A stretch of DNA of 61,440 bases. Source: Tissierella sp. P1 (lineage in GTDB: Bacteria; Bacillota; Clostridia; Tissierellales; Tissierellaceae). Below are positions 28,181 to 36,993 of this stretch, one piece after another. The stretch is from NCBI RefSeq assembly GCF_002266425.1, contig NZ_NPMN01000027.1, positions 1 through 61,440 on the forward strand, written 5' to 3'. The position numbers and the translations under genes are program-made. Under the pieces are notes generated by a model. That model was not told where the DNA came from, searched no databases, and saw only the letters and a list, made by a program, of their open reading frames with translations. How positions within the stretch are numbered: position 1 is the first letter of the stretch; each line of letters begins with the position of its first letter.

Positions 28181-29178
28181 TTCATAGCTTTTTTAGCAAA
28201 TTCAGTAGTTACTATTTTGTTATAATCGGCTCTTTCATCTAGTTCTCCTGCTAATTCCATTATGTCCATCATATGATTTAATCCATCTTCTGTAATGATT
28301 AAATCTGGTTTCCAAGAATCTTGATCTCTATACCTTTCTATTAAAGTTTTTAGAATTTCTTTATCAGTATCTGGGAATTGTGGCATTACAGCATTTGCAA
28401 TTTCTTCACTACTATGTTCTTGAACCCAAACCATGCCTTTATATAGAGCATTTGTAAATTTTTGAATTATTTCTGGATTCTTTTCAATGTATTCTTTGGT
28501 CGCTGAGTAGCAGGTGTATGGAATATATCCTCCTTCTTTACCTATAGAAGCTACTACATATCCTCTACCTTCTTTTTCTAATGTAGCTGCTACAGGTTCA
28601 AACAATGTTACATAGTCACCTTCTCCACCAACAAAAGCTCCCGCCATTACATCAAATTGTATGTCTGTTCTAACTTCAACATCTTTATCTAGTTCTAGAC
28701 CATGACTTTTTATTACATATTCCAAAGTCATTTCAGGCATGCCACCTTTTCTGCCGCCGATTACAGTTTTGCCTTTTAATTTATCAAATGTAAAATTATC
28801 ATCTTTTTCTCTTCCTACTAAAAAAGAACCATCTCTTTGTGTCAATTGTGCAAAGTTAATTACATAATTATCTCTTCCTTGATTGTACACATATACAGAT
28901 GCTTCAGGCCCCATAAATCCTATTTCTGCCTCATTACTTAACAATGCAGCCATAACTTTATCTGCACCTTTTCCGTTTATTAATTCGATCTTTAGCCCTT
29001 CTTCTTCAAAGAAGCCTTGAGTTATAGCTACATATTGTGGTGTATAGAATAGAGAGTGAGTTACCTCAACTAACCTAATATTTTTTAATTCAGCTTCTTT
29101 TTTACATCCAGTTAATCCTAATGAGAGTATTAGTACTAGGATTAAAATAAAGGAAATCCTTTTAAAAAGCCCTGCCAT
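28177..29178 (-). CDS. NMT1/THI5-like ABC transporter substrate-binding lipoprotein
   Basis: 333 residues. Signal peptide with lipobox LGLTGC (Cys about residue 25). The fold is NMT1/SsuA-like: VTHSLFYTPQYVAITQGFFE, GADKVMAALLSNEAEIGFMG, GGRKGGMPEMTLEYVIK. The family binds pyrimidine thiamin precursors, sulfonates, riboflavin or nitrate-type ligands. No permease or ATPase gene adjoins it, so it must use a transporter elsewhere, unless that module was lost. AAGGAGGG ribosome-binding site. Confidence 0.9.
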   Translation of the reverse strand: MAGLFKRISFILILVLILSLGLTGCKKEAELKNIRLVEVTHSLFYTPQYVAITQGFFEEEGLKIELINGKGADKVMAALLSNEAEIGFMGPEASVYVYNQGRDNYVINFAQLTQRDGSFLVGREKDDNFTFDKLKGKTVIGGRKGGMPEMTLEYVIKSHGLELDKDVEVRTDIQFDVMAGAFVGGEGDYVTLFEPVAATLEKEGRGYVVASIGKEGGYIPYTCYSATKEYIEKNPEIIQKFTNALYKGMVWVQEHSSEEIANAVMPQFPDTDKEILKTLIERYRDQDSWKPDLIITEDGLNHMMDIMELAGELDERADYNKIVTTEFAKKAMK

Positions 29179-29282
29179 CCTATCCCTCCTTACATAATAT
29201 GGGTATACGAAACTATGATTTAATGTTATAATATTCTAAAATATAGTAAAGGTTACAAATTAGTTGTTAAAGGGGGAGTCGT

Positions 29283-29831
29283 ATGAATATACCAAATATG
29301 TTAACGATTTTAAGAATATTACTTATTCCAGTTTATTTATACTTCTTTTATTCTAGTTTTCAAAAAAATATTTTATTTGCAGGACTGATATTTATTTTAG
29401 CTGGAATTTCTGATGTATTAGATGGATATATTGCAAGAAAGTATGATATGAGTACTAAACTCGGCATAGTGTTAGATCCTATTGCAGATAAATTGATGAC
29501 ATTTACCATTCTAATTAGTTTTACGACAAAGGGTATAATTCCAAGTTGGATATTGATTGCATTAGGAGTTAAGGAAATAATGATGATTTTAGGTGGAGCT
29601 ATATTATATTTATTTAAAGGAAAACAGGTGATGCCTTCCAATAAATACGGTAAAATTGCAACCTTGTCTTTTTATGCGGCCACATTATCTATAGTGTTTA
29701 AATTTCCTGAATTAATTTCTACAGTTTTATTTTCTTTAACTGTAGCTTTAAATATTATTGCTTTTATCAATTATTTGATTATTTTTATGAAAGTGAAGCA
29801 CAATACAGTTAATGATATAGTTGACAAATAA
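29283..29831 (+). CDS. pgsA: CDP-diacylglycerol--glycerol-3-phosphate 3-phosphatidyltransferase
   Basis: 182 residues, about five to six membrane helices. The CDP-alcohol phosphotransferase motif D-x2-D-G-x2-A-R-x8-G-x3-D-x3-D is intact in DVLDGYIARKYDMS through GIVLDPIADK. It makes phosphatidylglycerol phosphate from CDP-DAG and glycerol-3-phosphate at the membrane. MNIPNMLTILRILLIPVYL is the usual N-terminus. GGGGGAG precedes the ATG. It lies just upstream of the valS T-box. Confidence 0.95.
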   Translation: MNIPNMLTILRILLIPVYLYFFYSSFQKNILFAGLIFILAGISDVLDGYIARKYDMSTKLGIVLDPIADKLMTFTILISFTTKGIIPSWILIALGVKEIMMILGGAILYLFKGKQVMPSNKYGKIATLSFYAATLSIVFKFPELISTVLFSLTVALNIIAFINYLIIFMKVKHNTVNDIVDK

Positions 29832-29874
29832 AAAATATGTATATATAATTAAATCAATAATTTTAGATTTGCTT

Positions 29875-30105
29875 TGATAAAGAAGAGTAGGTAAATACCC
29901 TATACAGAGAAAGGATTCTAGGCTGAGAGATCCTAAGTTAAGTATTTACTGAAGGTAGCTTTTGAGCGTTCAAGCTGAAACTAAGTAAGCTTGAAGGGTT
30001 AAACCCTTATATTTATTTAAGAGTCATGGATATTTCCATGGAATTAAGGTGGTACCGCGAATTACCCTTCGTCCTTACAATTGTAAAGATGAAGGGTTTA
30101 TTTAT
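29875..30105 (+). promoter_or_regulatory. T-box riboswitch controlling valS-folC
   Basis: The T-box core AAGGTGGTACCGCG lies at 30047-30060 and is followed by a terminator (ACCCTTC..GAAGGGT with a TTTATTT tail, 30064-30106). Stem I is seen from GTAAATAC (29892-29899) pairing with GTATTTAC (about 29943-29950), and it contains GGCTGAGAG. GTT at 29938-29940 in the specifier region would match a Val codon. The UGGU of the T-box bulge pairs with ACCA, as expected for tRNA-Val. Uncharged tRNA-Val should favour the antiterminator. Confidence 0.95.
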
Positions 30106-30230
30106 TGTCATTCTGAAATACTTCAAATTGTTTTTTAGGAAGCATTTTAGTGGTAGAACCCTATGTTTTAAGAGTTTTAATTGTGAATTGTGCATTGTAA
30201 ATTGTGAATTGAATGAAGGAGGAGATAAAA

Positions 30231-32882
30231 ATGTTAGAAAATTTACCAAAGACGTATAATCCTAAAGACTTTGAAGATAGACTTTATAAGTATTGGAATG
30301 ATAATAATCATTTTGTAGCTCATGTTGATAAAACTAAGAAGCCATATACTATAATGATGCCGCCGCCAAATGTAACGGGTAGCCTTCATATGGGCCATGC
30401 ACTAAATAATACTATTCAAGATGTTTTAACTAGATGGAAGAGAATGGAAGGGTATTCTGCACTTTGGCTGCCTGGTACAGATCATGCTAGTATATCAACT
30501 GAAGCGAAGGTAGTAGAAAAAATTAATAAGGAAGGAAAATCCAAGGAAGAATTAGGACGTGAAGGATTCTTAGAAGAGGCTTGGGATTGGACCCATAAAT
30601 ATGGAAGTACAATCAAAAATCAGCTGAAAAAATTAGGAGTTTCCTGTGATTGGACTAGAGATAGATTTACTTTAGATGAAGGTCTTAGCAAAGCAGTAGA
30701 AGAAGTATTTATTAGATTATACGATAAAGGCTTAATATATAGAGGAGATAGAATAATCAACTGGTGTCCTAACTGTAAGACAGCAATATCAGATGCAGAG
30801 GTGGAGCATGAAGATTCACAGGGACATATATGGCATATTAGATATCCTATTAAGGACAGTAATGAATATATAGTTATAGCAACTACTAGACCAGAGACTA
30901 TGTTAGGAGACTTAGCTATTGCTGTTAATCCAGAGGATGAAAGGTATAGGGATGTAATAGGAAAGACTGCTATTCTACCTCTAATGAATAGAGAGATACC
31001 AATAATTGCTGATGATTATGTAGAAATGGAATTTGGTACAGGAGCAGTAAAAATTACTCCATCTCATGACCCTAATGATTTTGAAGTAGGAGAGAGACAT
31101 GGACTTGGTCAGTATATAATAATGAATGAAGATGGAACTATTAGCAGCAATGGTGGAATATATGAAGGATTAGAAAGATATGATGCTAGAAAGAAAATAG
31201 TTGCTGATCTAGAATCACAAGGATATTTAGTAGAGACTAAGGAACATCAAAATGCAGTAGGACATTGTGAAAGATGTACTACAATAGTAGAGCCTCTTAT
31301 TTCTAAACAATGGTTTGTAAAGATGGAGCCATTGGCTAAGCCGGCTTTAGAAGCATATAAGAATGGAGAAGTAAACTTTATACCTGAAAGATTTGGAAAG
31401 ATTTATACTAACTGGCTAGAGGGTATTAGGGATTGGTGTATTTCCAGACAGTTATGGTGGGGACATAGACTACCAGTATACTATTGTGATGAGTGCGGAG
31501 AAATTATAGTATCTAGAGCTAAACCAGAGAAATGTACTAAATGTAACAGTACTCACTTACATCAAGATACAGATACTTTAGATACTTGGTTTTCATCAGC
31601 TTTGTGGCCTTTCTCAACCCTCGGATGGCCTGAGAAGACAGAGGACTTAGAATATTTCTTCCCTACAGATGTACTAATTACAGGATATGATATTATATTC
31701 TTCTGGGTAGTTAGAATGGTATTCTCAAGTATTGAGCAGATGGGAGAAGTTCCATTTAAAGATGTATTCTTGACAGGACTAGTTCGTGACTCTCAAGGAA
31801 GGAAGATGAGTAAATCTCTAGGTAATGGTATAGACCCATTGGAGATAATCGATGAATATGGTGCAGATGCTTTAAGATTTACCTTAGTTACAGGAAATTC
31901 TCCAGGAAACGATATGAGATTCTACACCGAGAGAGTAGAAGCTAATAGAAATTTTGCTAATAAGCTATGGAATGCTACTAGATTTGTCCTTATGAATCTT
32001 GAAGAAGATGTAGCTAAGGAAGAATTAAATTTAGATAGTTTAGAGGAAGAAGATAAATGGATATTATCTAGATTAAATTCTGTAGTTAAAGAAGCCACAG
32101 AAAATCTAGATAAATATGAAATAGGTATGGCTGCACAGAAAATATATGATTTTATTTGGGATGAATATTGTGATTGGTATATTGAAATGGTTAAATCAAG
32201 ATTATATGGAGAAAATGAATCTAGTAAACAAACAGCTGAGAAAGTTCTATTATTTGTTTTAAAAGATATATTAAAGCTACTTCATCCATTCATGCCATTT
32301 ATTACTGAAGAAATTTGGCAGCACTTACCAGACAATGATAGACCATTGATTTTAAGCTCTTGGCCAATATATAAGGATGAACTAAATTTCCCTGAATCAG
32401 AAGAAGCTATTGAGTTTATTAAATCAGGAATAAAGGGTATAAGAAATGCTAGAGCTGAAATGAATATAGTACCTTCTAAAAAATCTACACAAATATTTGT
32501 AACAAAAAATGAAAAGATAAAGAATATCATTAATTATGGTCAAAGATATTTCTTAAATCTTGCATCCGCTGAAGAAATAGAAATAAGAGATACGAAAGAT
32601 GGCATAGGTGAAGATAATATTTCAGTAGTATTGGATAGATGTGAGGTGTTTTTACCTTTAAAAGATTTAATTGATTTTGAGAAGGAAATAGAAAGATTAG
32701 GGAAGGAAAAAGAAAAACTTGAAGGTGAAATAAAGAGAGTAGTAGGGAAATTATCTAATGAGGGCTTTGTAAAGAAGGCTCCTGAAAAAGTAGTAGCTGA
32801 AGAAAAAGAAAAACAAAAGAAATACGAAGAAATGCTTGAAAAGGTAATGGAGCGACTTGAAAGTATAAAAACTAATAGATAA
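30231..32882 (+). CDS. valS: valyl-tRNA synthetase
   Basis: 883 residues. Class I signatures: [16 protein letters not shown] (HIGH-type) and [12 protein letters not shown] (KMSKS). The CP1 editing domain includes [10 protein letters not shown]. The C-terminal arm is a coiled coil (about residues 825-880, [13 protein letters not shown]), specific to ValRS. The ATG at 30231 follows GAAGGAGGAG; the ORF extension to 30213 includes that site. It is expressed through the T-box and followed within 14 nt by folC. Confidence 0.98.
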   Translation: MLENLPKTYNPKDFEDRLYKYWNDNNHFVAHVDKTKKPYTIMMPPPNVTGSLHMGHALNNTIQDVLTRWKRMEGYSALWLPGTDHASISTEAKVVEKINKEGKSKEELGREGFLEEAWDWTHKYGSTIKNQLKKLGVSCDWTRDRFTLDEGLSKAVEEVFIRLYDKGLIYRGDRIINWCPNCKTAISDAEVEHEDSQGHIWHIRYPIKDSNEYIVIATTRPETMLGDLAIAVNPEDERYRDVIGKTAILPLMNREIPIIADDYVEMEFGTGAVKITPSHDPNDFEVGERHGLGQYIIMNEDGTISSNGGIYEGLERYDARKKIVADLESQGYLVETKEHQNAVGHCERCTTIVEPLISKQWFVKMEPLAKPALEAYKNGEVNFIPERFGKIYTNWLEGIRDWCISRQLWWGHRLPVYYCDECGEIIVSRAKPEKCTKCNSTHLHQDTDTLDTWFSSALWPFSTLGWPEKTEDLEYFFPTDVLITGYDIIFFWVVRMVFSSIEQMGEVPFKDVFLTGLVRDSQGRKMSKSLGNGIDPLEIIDEYGADALRFTLVTGNSPGNDMRFYTERVEANRNFANKLWNATRFVLMNLEEDVAKEELNLDSLEEEDKWILSRLNSVVKEATENLDKYEIGMAAQKIYDFIWDEYCDWYIEMVKSRLYGENESSKQTAEKVLLFVLKDILKLLHPFMPFITEEIWQHLPDNDRPLILSSWPIYKDELNFPESEEAIEFIKSGIKGIRNARAEMNIVPSKKSTQIFVTKNEKIKNIINYGQRYFLNLASAEEIEIRDTKDGIGEDNISVVLDRCEVFLPLKDLIDFEKEIERLGKEKEKLEGEIKRVVGKLSNEGFVKKAPEKVVAEEKEKQKKYEEMLEKVMERLESIKTNR

Positions 32883-32895
32883 AGTGGGGGTTAAA

Positions 32896-34188
32896 ATGAA
32901 GTATCAAGAGGCTTTAGAATATATTAATGACAAGAATAAATATGGATCAAGACTTGGGCTAGATTCAATTGGTAAGCTTTTGAGTCTCTTAGGAAATCCT
33001 CAAGAAGGATTAAAATATATTCATGTAGGTGGAACAAATGGAAAAGGTTCCACCTCCTCCTATCTAGCTCATGCACTAGAATCTGGAGGATATAAGGTAG
33101 GCTTATTTACTTCACCTTATATAGAACGATTTAATGAACGCATTCAAATAAATGGACAAGACATACCAGATGAGACCCTTGGAAGGATAACTGGCCTTAT
33201 TAAAGAAAAGGCTGATATCATGGTAGAAGAAGGCTTTGAGCATCCTACTACTTTTGAAATAGTTACTGCCATAGGCTTTATTTACTTTAAAGAAGAAAAT
33301 GCAGACTATATAGTGTTAGAAGTAGGATTAGGTGGTAGATATGATTCTACTAATATCATTTCTTCACCATTAGCATCAGTTATCACAACTATAGATTATG
33401 ATCACATAGATGTTTTAGGTGATACTTTAGATAAGATTGCTTATCAGAAAGCTGGTATAATAAAGAAAAATAGTATAGTAGTTTCCTATCCGCAGGAAGA
33501 AGAGGCTTTGAAAATTATAAAAGAAGTATCAGATGAAATGAAAGCAGAGTTTCATCTATGTCCAATGGAGAATATTAAAGTAAAAGAGATTTCTGATGCT
33601 GGAGCCTGTTTTGATTTTCATTATGGAGAGATAAGTATGAAAGATATTAGTATCTCCATGTTAGGTGAATATCAGATATACAATGCTACTTTAGCCTTGA
33701 CAACTTTATTGATTTTAAAGGAGAAAGGATTCGTAGATATTTCTGAAGAACAGATAAGGGAAGGTTTAATAAAGACCAAATGGCCTGGTAGACTTGAAGT
33801 TATGAAGAAAGATCCTATATTTTTAATTGATGGAGCTCATAATGTACAAGGTATTGCTCAATTAAAGAAAGCTATTAGCCTATTTAAGTATAATAAGCTG
33901 ATTCTAGGTGTAGGAATATTAAAGGATAAGGATTCTTCTCATATGGTTGAATTACTAGCTCCTATTGCAGATAAAATTGTAGTTACAGAAGTTAATATGC
34001 CTAGGAAACTAGATGCAGAGGATTTAGCAGAAGAGATAGCCAAATATAATGAAAATGTTTTTGTAGAAAAAGATATAAAAAAGGCTATAGAAAAAACTTT
34101 AGAGTTATCAGAAAAAGATGATATGATAGTATTTGGCGGTTCTTTATATTTAATTGGAGAAGTAAGAACATTAATAAAACTACTGTAG
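32896..34188 (+). CDS. folC: bifunctional folylpolyglutamate/dihydrofolate synthase
   Basis: 430 residues. Mur-ligase-type ATPase: GGTNGKGSTSSYLAHAL P-loop, FTSPYIERFNERI, EVGLGGRYDSTN, DYDHIDVLGDT and, in the C-terminal domain, DGAHNVQG. It adds glutamate to folates (and to dihydropteroate). The ATG at 32896 lies 5 nt after GGGGG. valS-folC is the common Firmicutes operon, so folC should share T-box control. Confidence 0.96.
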   Translation: MKYQEALEYINDKNKYGSRLGLDSIGKLLSLLGNPQEGLKYIHVGGTNGKGSTSSYLAHALESGGYKVGLFTSPYIERFNERIQINGQDIPDETLGRITGLIKEKADIMVEEGFEHPTTFEIVTAIGFIYFKEENADYIVLEVGLGGRYDSTNIISSPLASVITTIDYDHIDVLGDTLDKIAYQKAGIIKKNSIVVSYPQEEEALKIIKEVSDEMKAEFHLCPMENIKVKEISDAGACFDFHYGEISMKDISISMLGEYQIYNATLALTTLLILKEKGFVDISEEQIREGLIKTKWPGRLEVMKKDPIFLIDGAHNVQGIAQLKKAISLFKYNKLILGVGILKDKDSSHMVELLAPIADKIVVTEVNMPRKLDAEDLAEEIAKYNENVFVEKDIKKAIEKTLELSEKDDMIVFGGSLYLIGEVRTLIKLL

Positions 34189-34209
34189 CTTAGGCTCAGT
34201 AGTTTTTTA
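34176..34209 (+). terminator. valS-folC operon terminator
   Basis: AAACTACTG overlaps the folC stop and pairs with CAGTAGTTT, followed by TTT. Confidence 0.8.
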
Positions 34210-34265
34210 GATTTCACCAATATCTCACCTACTGCATAAATTACTTATATACAGGGGGTGATGTG

Positions 34266-35186
34266 TTGACTTTCCATAAAATATTAGTAGCTAATACTGG
34301 TGAAGACAGCTTAACATTGAAAGACGGCTATAATCTCAAAACTATTTTTCTATCTAAACTTATAGAGGAAAAAGAAGATAATTCAACTCAAGAAAATAAT
34401 CAGCTGGGACCATATGACATAGATATGGGAGAAGAAGGATATATATATATCGCAAACTCTTACGATAACTCTATTATGAAATTAGATATAGAAAACATAA
34501 AATTATTAGAATTTATTAAAGTAGGAAGAAATCCTACCTGTATAAAGAGATTTAAAGGTAAAATTTATGTTGCCAATAGCGATTCTAATTCCATATCGAT
34601 TATTGATGAAAATACATTTTCCTTAATAGAAGATATATCTGTAGGAGAGAGACCTACAGATATTCAAATAGATGAAGATAGTCTAAAAGTCTTTATTGCA
34701 AATGGAAACTGCTATACAATAAATGTTTTAGACTTAAATAATGAAAAGATTTCATCAATAACATTAAGTAAACAGCCAGTAAAAATGGCCATAGAAGATA
34801 AAAGATTATTTGTTTTATCTTATATTAATAATGGAGTTACTAACTACAGCAATTTATCAGAACTAGAAATAGAAGACTATAAGACCATGATGAGTATAGA
34901 TCTAAAAGGAATTTTTGCTAATTTCGTTAAAATAAAAGGAAAGGAAGTGTTTTACCTCTCTAATGTAGAAGATGGATATATTTATAGAGTATTTATCGAT
35001 GATGAAGTAAACATTTCTAAAATTTACTTAGGTGGGATGCCAAACAATATTAAATGGGACGGAAAAACAAAGCTTTATATATCAAATATATTAAATGATG
35101 ATTTAACTATAATAGATGAGTCAAACAATCAAATAATAGAGAATATTAGAGTAGGAAAAGAACCTAATGGGATTCTCCTACTCTAA
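34266..35186 (+). CDS. YVTN/NHL-type beta-propeller protein
   Basis: 306 residues made of about seven repeats with the YVTN-like pattern YIYIANSYDNSIMKLD, KIYVANSDSNSISIID, VFIANGNCYTINVLD and LYISNILNDDLTIID. No signal peptide is visible, unlike many surface YVTN proteins, so it may be cytoplasmic or spore-associated. TTG at 34266 is preferred (GGGGG at 34254-34258 is 7 nt upstream), with GTG at 34263 as alternative. Its 3' end overlaps the convergent DUF4364 gene by 9 nt. Function unknown. Confidence 0.82.
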   Translation: MTFHKILVANTGEDSLTLKDGYNLKTIFLSKLIEEKEDNSTQENNQLGPYDIDMGEEGYIYIANSYDNSIMKLDIENIKLLEFIKVGRNPTCIKRFKGKIYVANSDSNSISIIDENTFSLIEDISVGERPTDIQIDEDSLKVFIANGNCYTINVLDLNNEKISSITLSKQPVKMAIEDKRLFVLSYINNGVTNYSNLSELEIEDYKTMMSIDLKGIFANFVKIKGKEVFYLSNVEDGYIYRVFIDDEVNISKIYLGGMPNNIKWDGKTKLYISNILNDDLTIIDESNNQIIENIRVGKEPNGILLL

Positions 35187-35726
35187 TGGAGTTGTTTTTT
35201 CATTTGTAAGTATGTTAATTATATTTTGATATATAAACTCTGGATTTTCTTTCCATCTATTGCAAATCAAATCAACCTGTTTTTTTGTTGCCACATCTAA
35301 GTATAAACTGAATAGGGTATCTTCATTTTCCATTAATTTTAAGTTTACTACGTATTGATTATTTTCTTTTTCAAAGTAATCAGCAACCACTTGAGTTTCA
35401 ATTTTATTTTTCTTTTCAATTCTATTGAATTCTTTGTTCAATTCTTCTTTTATTTTATTTGGAATTCTATCTTCAAAATATGATAAAGCTATTTCACCTT
35501 TTTCTAAGATAGAATATACCTCCTTGGAATTTTTATTTATTATTTCTATAAAATTAGACTCGATTAATTCACTTAAGTATTGTTGAACTAGGAAAAAATT
35601 CATATAATTTTTTTCTAAGACAAATTCAGTTATTTCAGTATTAGTGAAGACAGTAGCAGCTGATTTTATTAAATATAGTAAAAGTAATTTATTTTGTGCT
35701 AATTCTTCAGTGTTTTCAATAAACAT
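35178..35726 (-). CDS. DUF4364 family protein (winged-helix-like)
   Basis: 182 residues. MFIENTEELAQNKLLLLYLI, NFFLVQQYLSELIESNFIE and VYSILEKGEIALSYFEDRIP match the DUF4364 family of Clostridia, which looks like a winged-helix domain followed by a basic helix and a ligand-like C-terminal part. A regulatory role is inferred from the fold; targets are unknown. GAGGTGTTAAATA precedes the ATG. It is tail-to-tail with the YVTN gene. Confidence 0.85.
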   Translation of the reverse strand: MFIENTEELAQNKLLLLYLIKSAATVFTNTEITEFVLEKNYMNFFLVQQYLSELIESNFIEIINKNSKEVYSILEKGEIALSYFEDRIPNKIKEELNKEFNRIEKKNKIETQVVADYFEKENNQYVVNLKLMENEDTLFSLYLDVATKKQVDLICNRWKENPEFIYQNIINILTNEKTTPLE

Positions 35727-36052
35727 TATTTAACACCTCTTTTCATGTATTACATCCTTAATATTATATCATAATAAATAAGTATGGTAAATATTCACAT
35801 AAACTTAGTGTTTTCAGTAGTTAATTAAAATTAGTGGAAATATTGTTTGGAAATAAGATTTATAATTGATTTAATCTTCTAAATTCATCTCTAGCTTTAT
35901 TTTGTAATAATTTTATTTTATTCATAAGATTTTCTTTTATGATATTGTAAAGAGAAATATTATGATTAAATAATATTTTTATTCTTTTTAAATAAGTATT
36001 GAATAAAAATCTAAAGTGAATTTGATTAGACGAATACTATGTTAATTAGGTA

Positions 36053-36114
36053 TATGATACGAATATGATACAAATGTGATACCTTTTGATTTAAAATAGG
36101 TGATATGATGATAT
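36053..36114 (+). promoter_or_regulatory. tail-operon promoter module 1 (P1) with three 11-bp-spaced repeats
   Basis: TATGATAC (36053-36060), TATGATAC (36064-36071) and TGTGATAC (36075-36082) recur every 11 bp, one helical turn. They abut a -35 TTGATT (36086-36091), 17-bp spacer and -10 TGATAT (36109-36114). The layout suits an activator bound next to RNA polymerase. Confidence 0.6.
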
Positions 36115-36290
36115 TGTGATAATATGTTTTAAATTCAAGAAATCTATTACAATTAAATTAATATCAGGAATTCACTGGGAGAATGATACAAATATGATAC
36201 CTTTTGAGTGAAAATAGATGATACTATGATATCATGAAGTTATGTATCAAGTTTAAAAAATGCAATACAACTAAATATAGAATAGATTTA
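36064..36290 (+). repeat. 118-bp-offset tandem duplication of the promoter region
   Basis: Segment 36064-36175 is repeated as 36182-36290. The first 55 bases are most alike (GATACAAAT-TGATACCTTTTGA, then AAAATAG-TGATA). The rest of each unit has drifted. The remaining part of 35727-36052 is AT-rich and shows no confident gene. Confidence 0.7.
36182..36232 (+). promoter_or_regulatory. tail-operon promoter module 2 (P2)
   Basis: AATGATAC (36182-36189) and TATGATAC (36193-36200), again 11 bp apart, precede -35 TTGAGT (36204-36209), a 17-bp spacer and -10 TGATAT (36227-36232). Every element matches P1 at the same spacing. Confidence 0.6.
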
Positions 36291-36310
36291 TATCTAGCCC
36301 AGATAAATTT

Positions 36311-36350
36311 AAGTCAATGGAATGTCCCGTTGACTTATTTTATTATATTT
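36311..36350 (+). terminator. leader terminator before the tail operon
   Basis: AAGTCAATGG (36311-36320) pairs with CCGTTGACTT (36327-36336; one U-G), 6-nt loop, followed by ATTTTATTATATTT. It lies downstream of P1 and P2 and upstream of all tail genes, so transcription must pass it. Confidence 0.7.
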
Positions 36351-36383
36351 AAATAGATATCATCATAAAAAGGAGGTGAAAAG

Positions 36384-36464
36384 ATGAATGATAAATTAGA
36401 TAGTCATAGAATAATTTTATTTGGACTGTTTTCTAGAGATCCACCAAAGGAGGATGAGAGGTGA
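36384..36464 (+). CDS. 26-residue ORF at the head of the tail operon
   Basis: MNDKLDSHRIILFGLFSRDP followed by PKEDER. It has an excellent ribosome-binding site (AAAAGGAGGTGAAAAG), and a second AAAGGAGG sits in its own 3' end. No family recognised; it could be a leader peptide for the preceding terminator or a remnant of a phage head-tail gene. Confidence 0.5.
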   Translation: MNDKLDSHRIILFGLFSRDPPKEDER

Positions 36465-36555
36465 TTAATTTATATTTAGAAAATAGTTTTTCTAGAATAT
36501 AAAGAATATCTTTATAATGATAGAGCTTAGGTTCGACACTTGAGGAGTTGAGTTT

Positions 36556-36990
36556 ATGAAATTAACAGATATAAAAAGAGCTATTGACTCTATTCTAAAG
36601 GATAATTTTTCAACAATTGAAATATATTCTACTAACACTAAAGAAGGTCTTGATAGACCTTATTTTTTTGTTGAAATTTCACCTATTATTAGAGAGAGAC
36701 TTAACAGAGCCCACTATCATAGAAAAGTAACAGTGCTAATTCGATATTTTCCAAATAATGAAGAAGAATTAGAGAACCTAGAAATCCAAGAGCAATTGGA
36801 AGAATTATTTGGACAAGCTCTAAGGATAAAAGATAGGGTGATTACCTTAGATAGTGTAGAAGGACAAATAGTTGACGGTACTTTACAGTTTAAATTTGAT
36901 ATAAGTTATATTGATAGCTTAGATGTGGATAAAATTTATGGATATGAAGATGCAGAATTAATGCAAAATCTTATATTAGAGGAGGAATGA
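36556..36990 (+). CDS. phage tail terminator protein (DUF6838 family)
   Basis: 144 residues: MKLTDIKRAIDSILKDNFS, DRPYFFVEISPI, YHRKVTVLIRYFP, IVDGTLQFKFDISYID. This small alpha/beta fold matches tail-terminator/tail-completion proteins of clostridial myophages and tail-like particles, placed directly before the sheath as here. It caps the tube when the programmed length is reached. In a headless particle it would be the distal cap. GAGGAGTTGAG ribosome-binding site. The next gene starts 3 nt after its stop. Confidence 0.82.
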   Translation: MKLTDIKRAIDSILKDNFSTIEIYSTNTKEGLDRPYFFVEISPIIRERLNRAHYHRKVTVLIRYFPNNEEELENLEIQEQLEELFGQALRIKDRVITLDSVEGQIVDGTLQFKFDISYIDSLDVDKIYGYEDAELMQNLILEEE

Positions 36991-36993
36991 TTT

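Noticed and set aside
30163..30215. Short direct repeats (AATTGTGAATTG) before valS as an IS or MITE end
   Set aside because: Only about 30 bp, no terminal inverted repeats or target duplication; they look like simple local duplication.
35860..36040. Minus-strand frame ending ARDEFRRLNQL
   Set aside because: It is open for about 60 codons but has no usable start except for the last 21 codons, and no ribosome-binding site.
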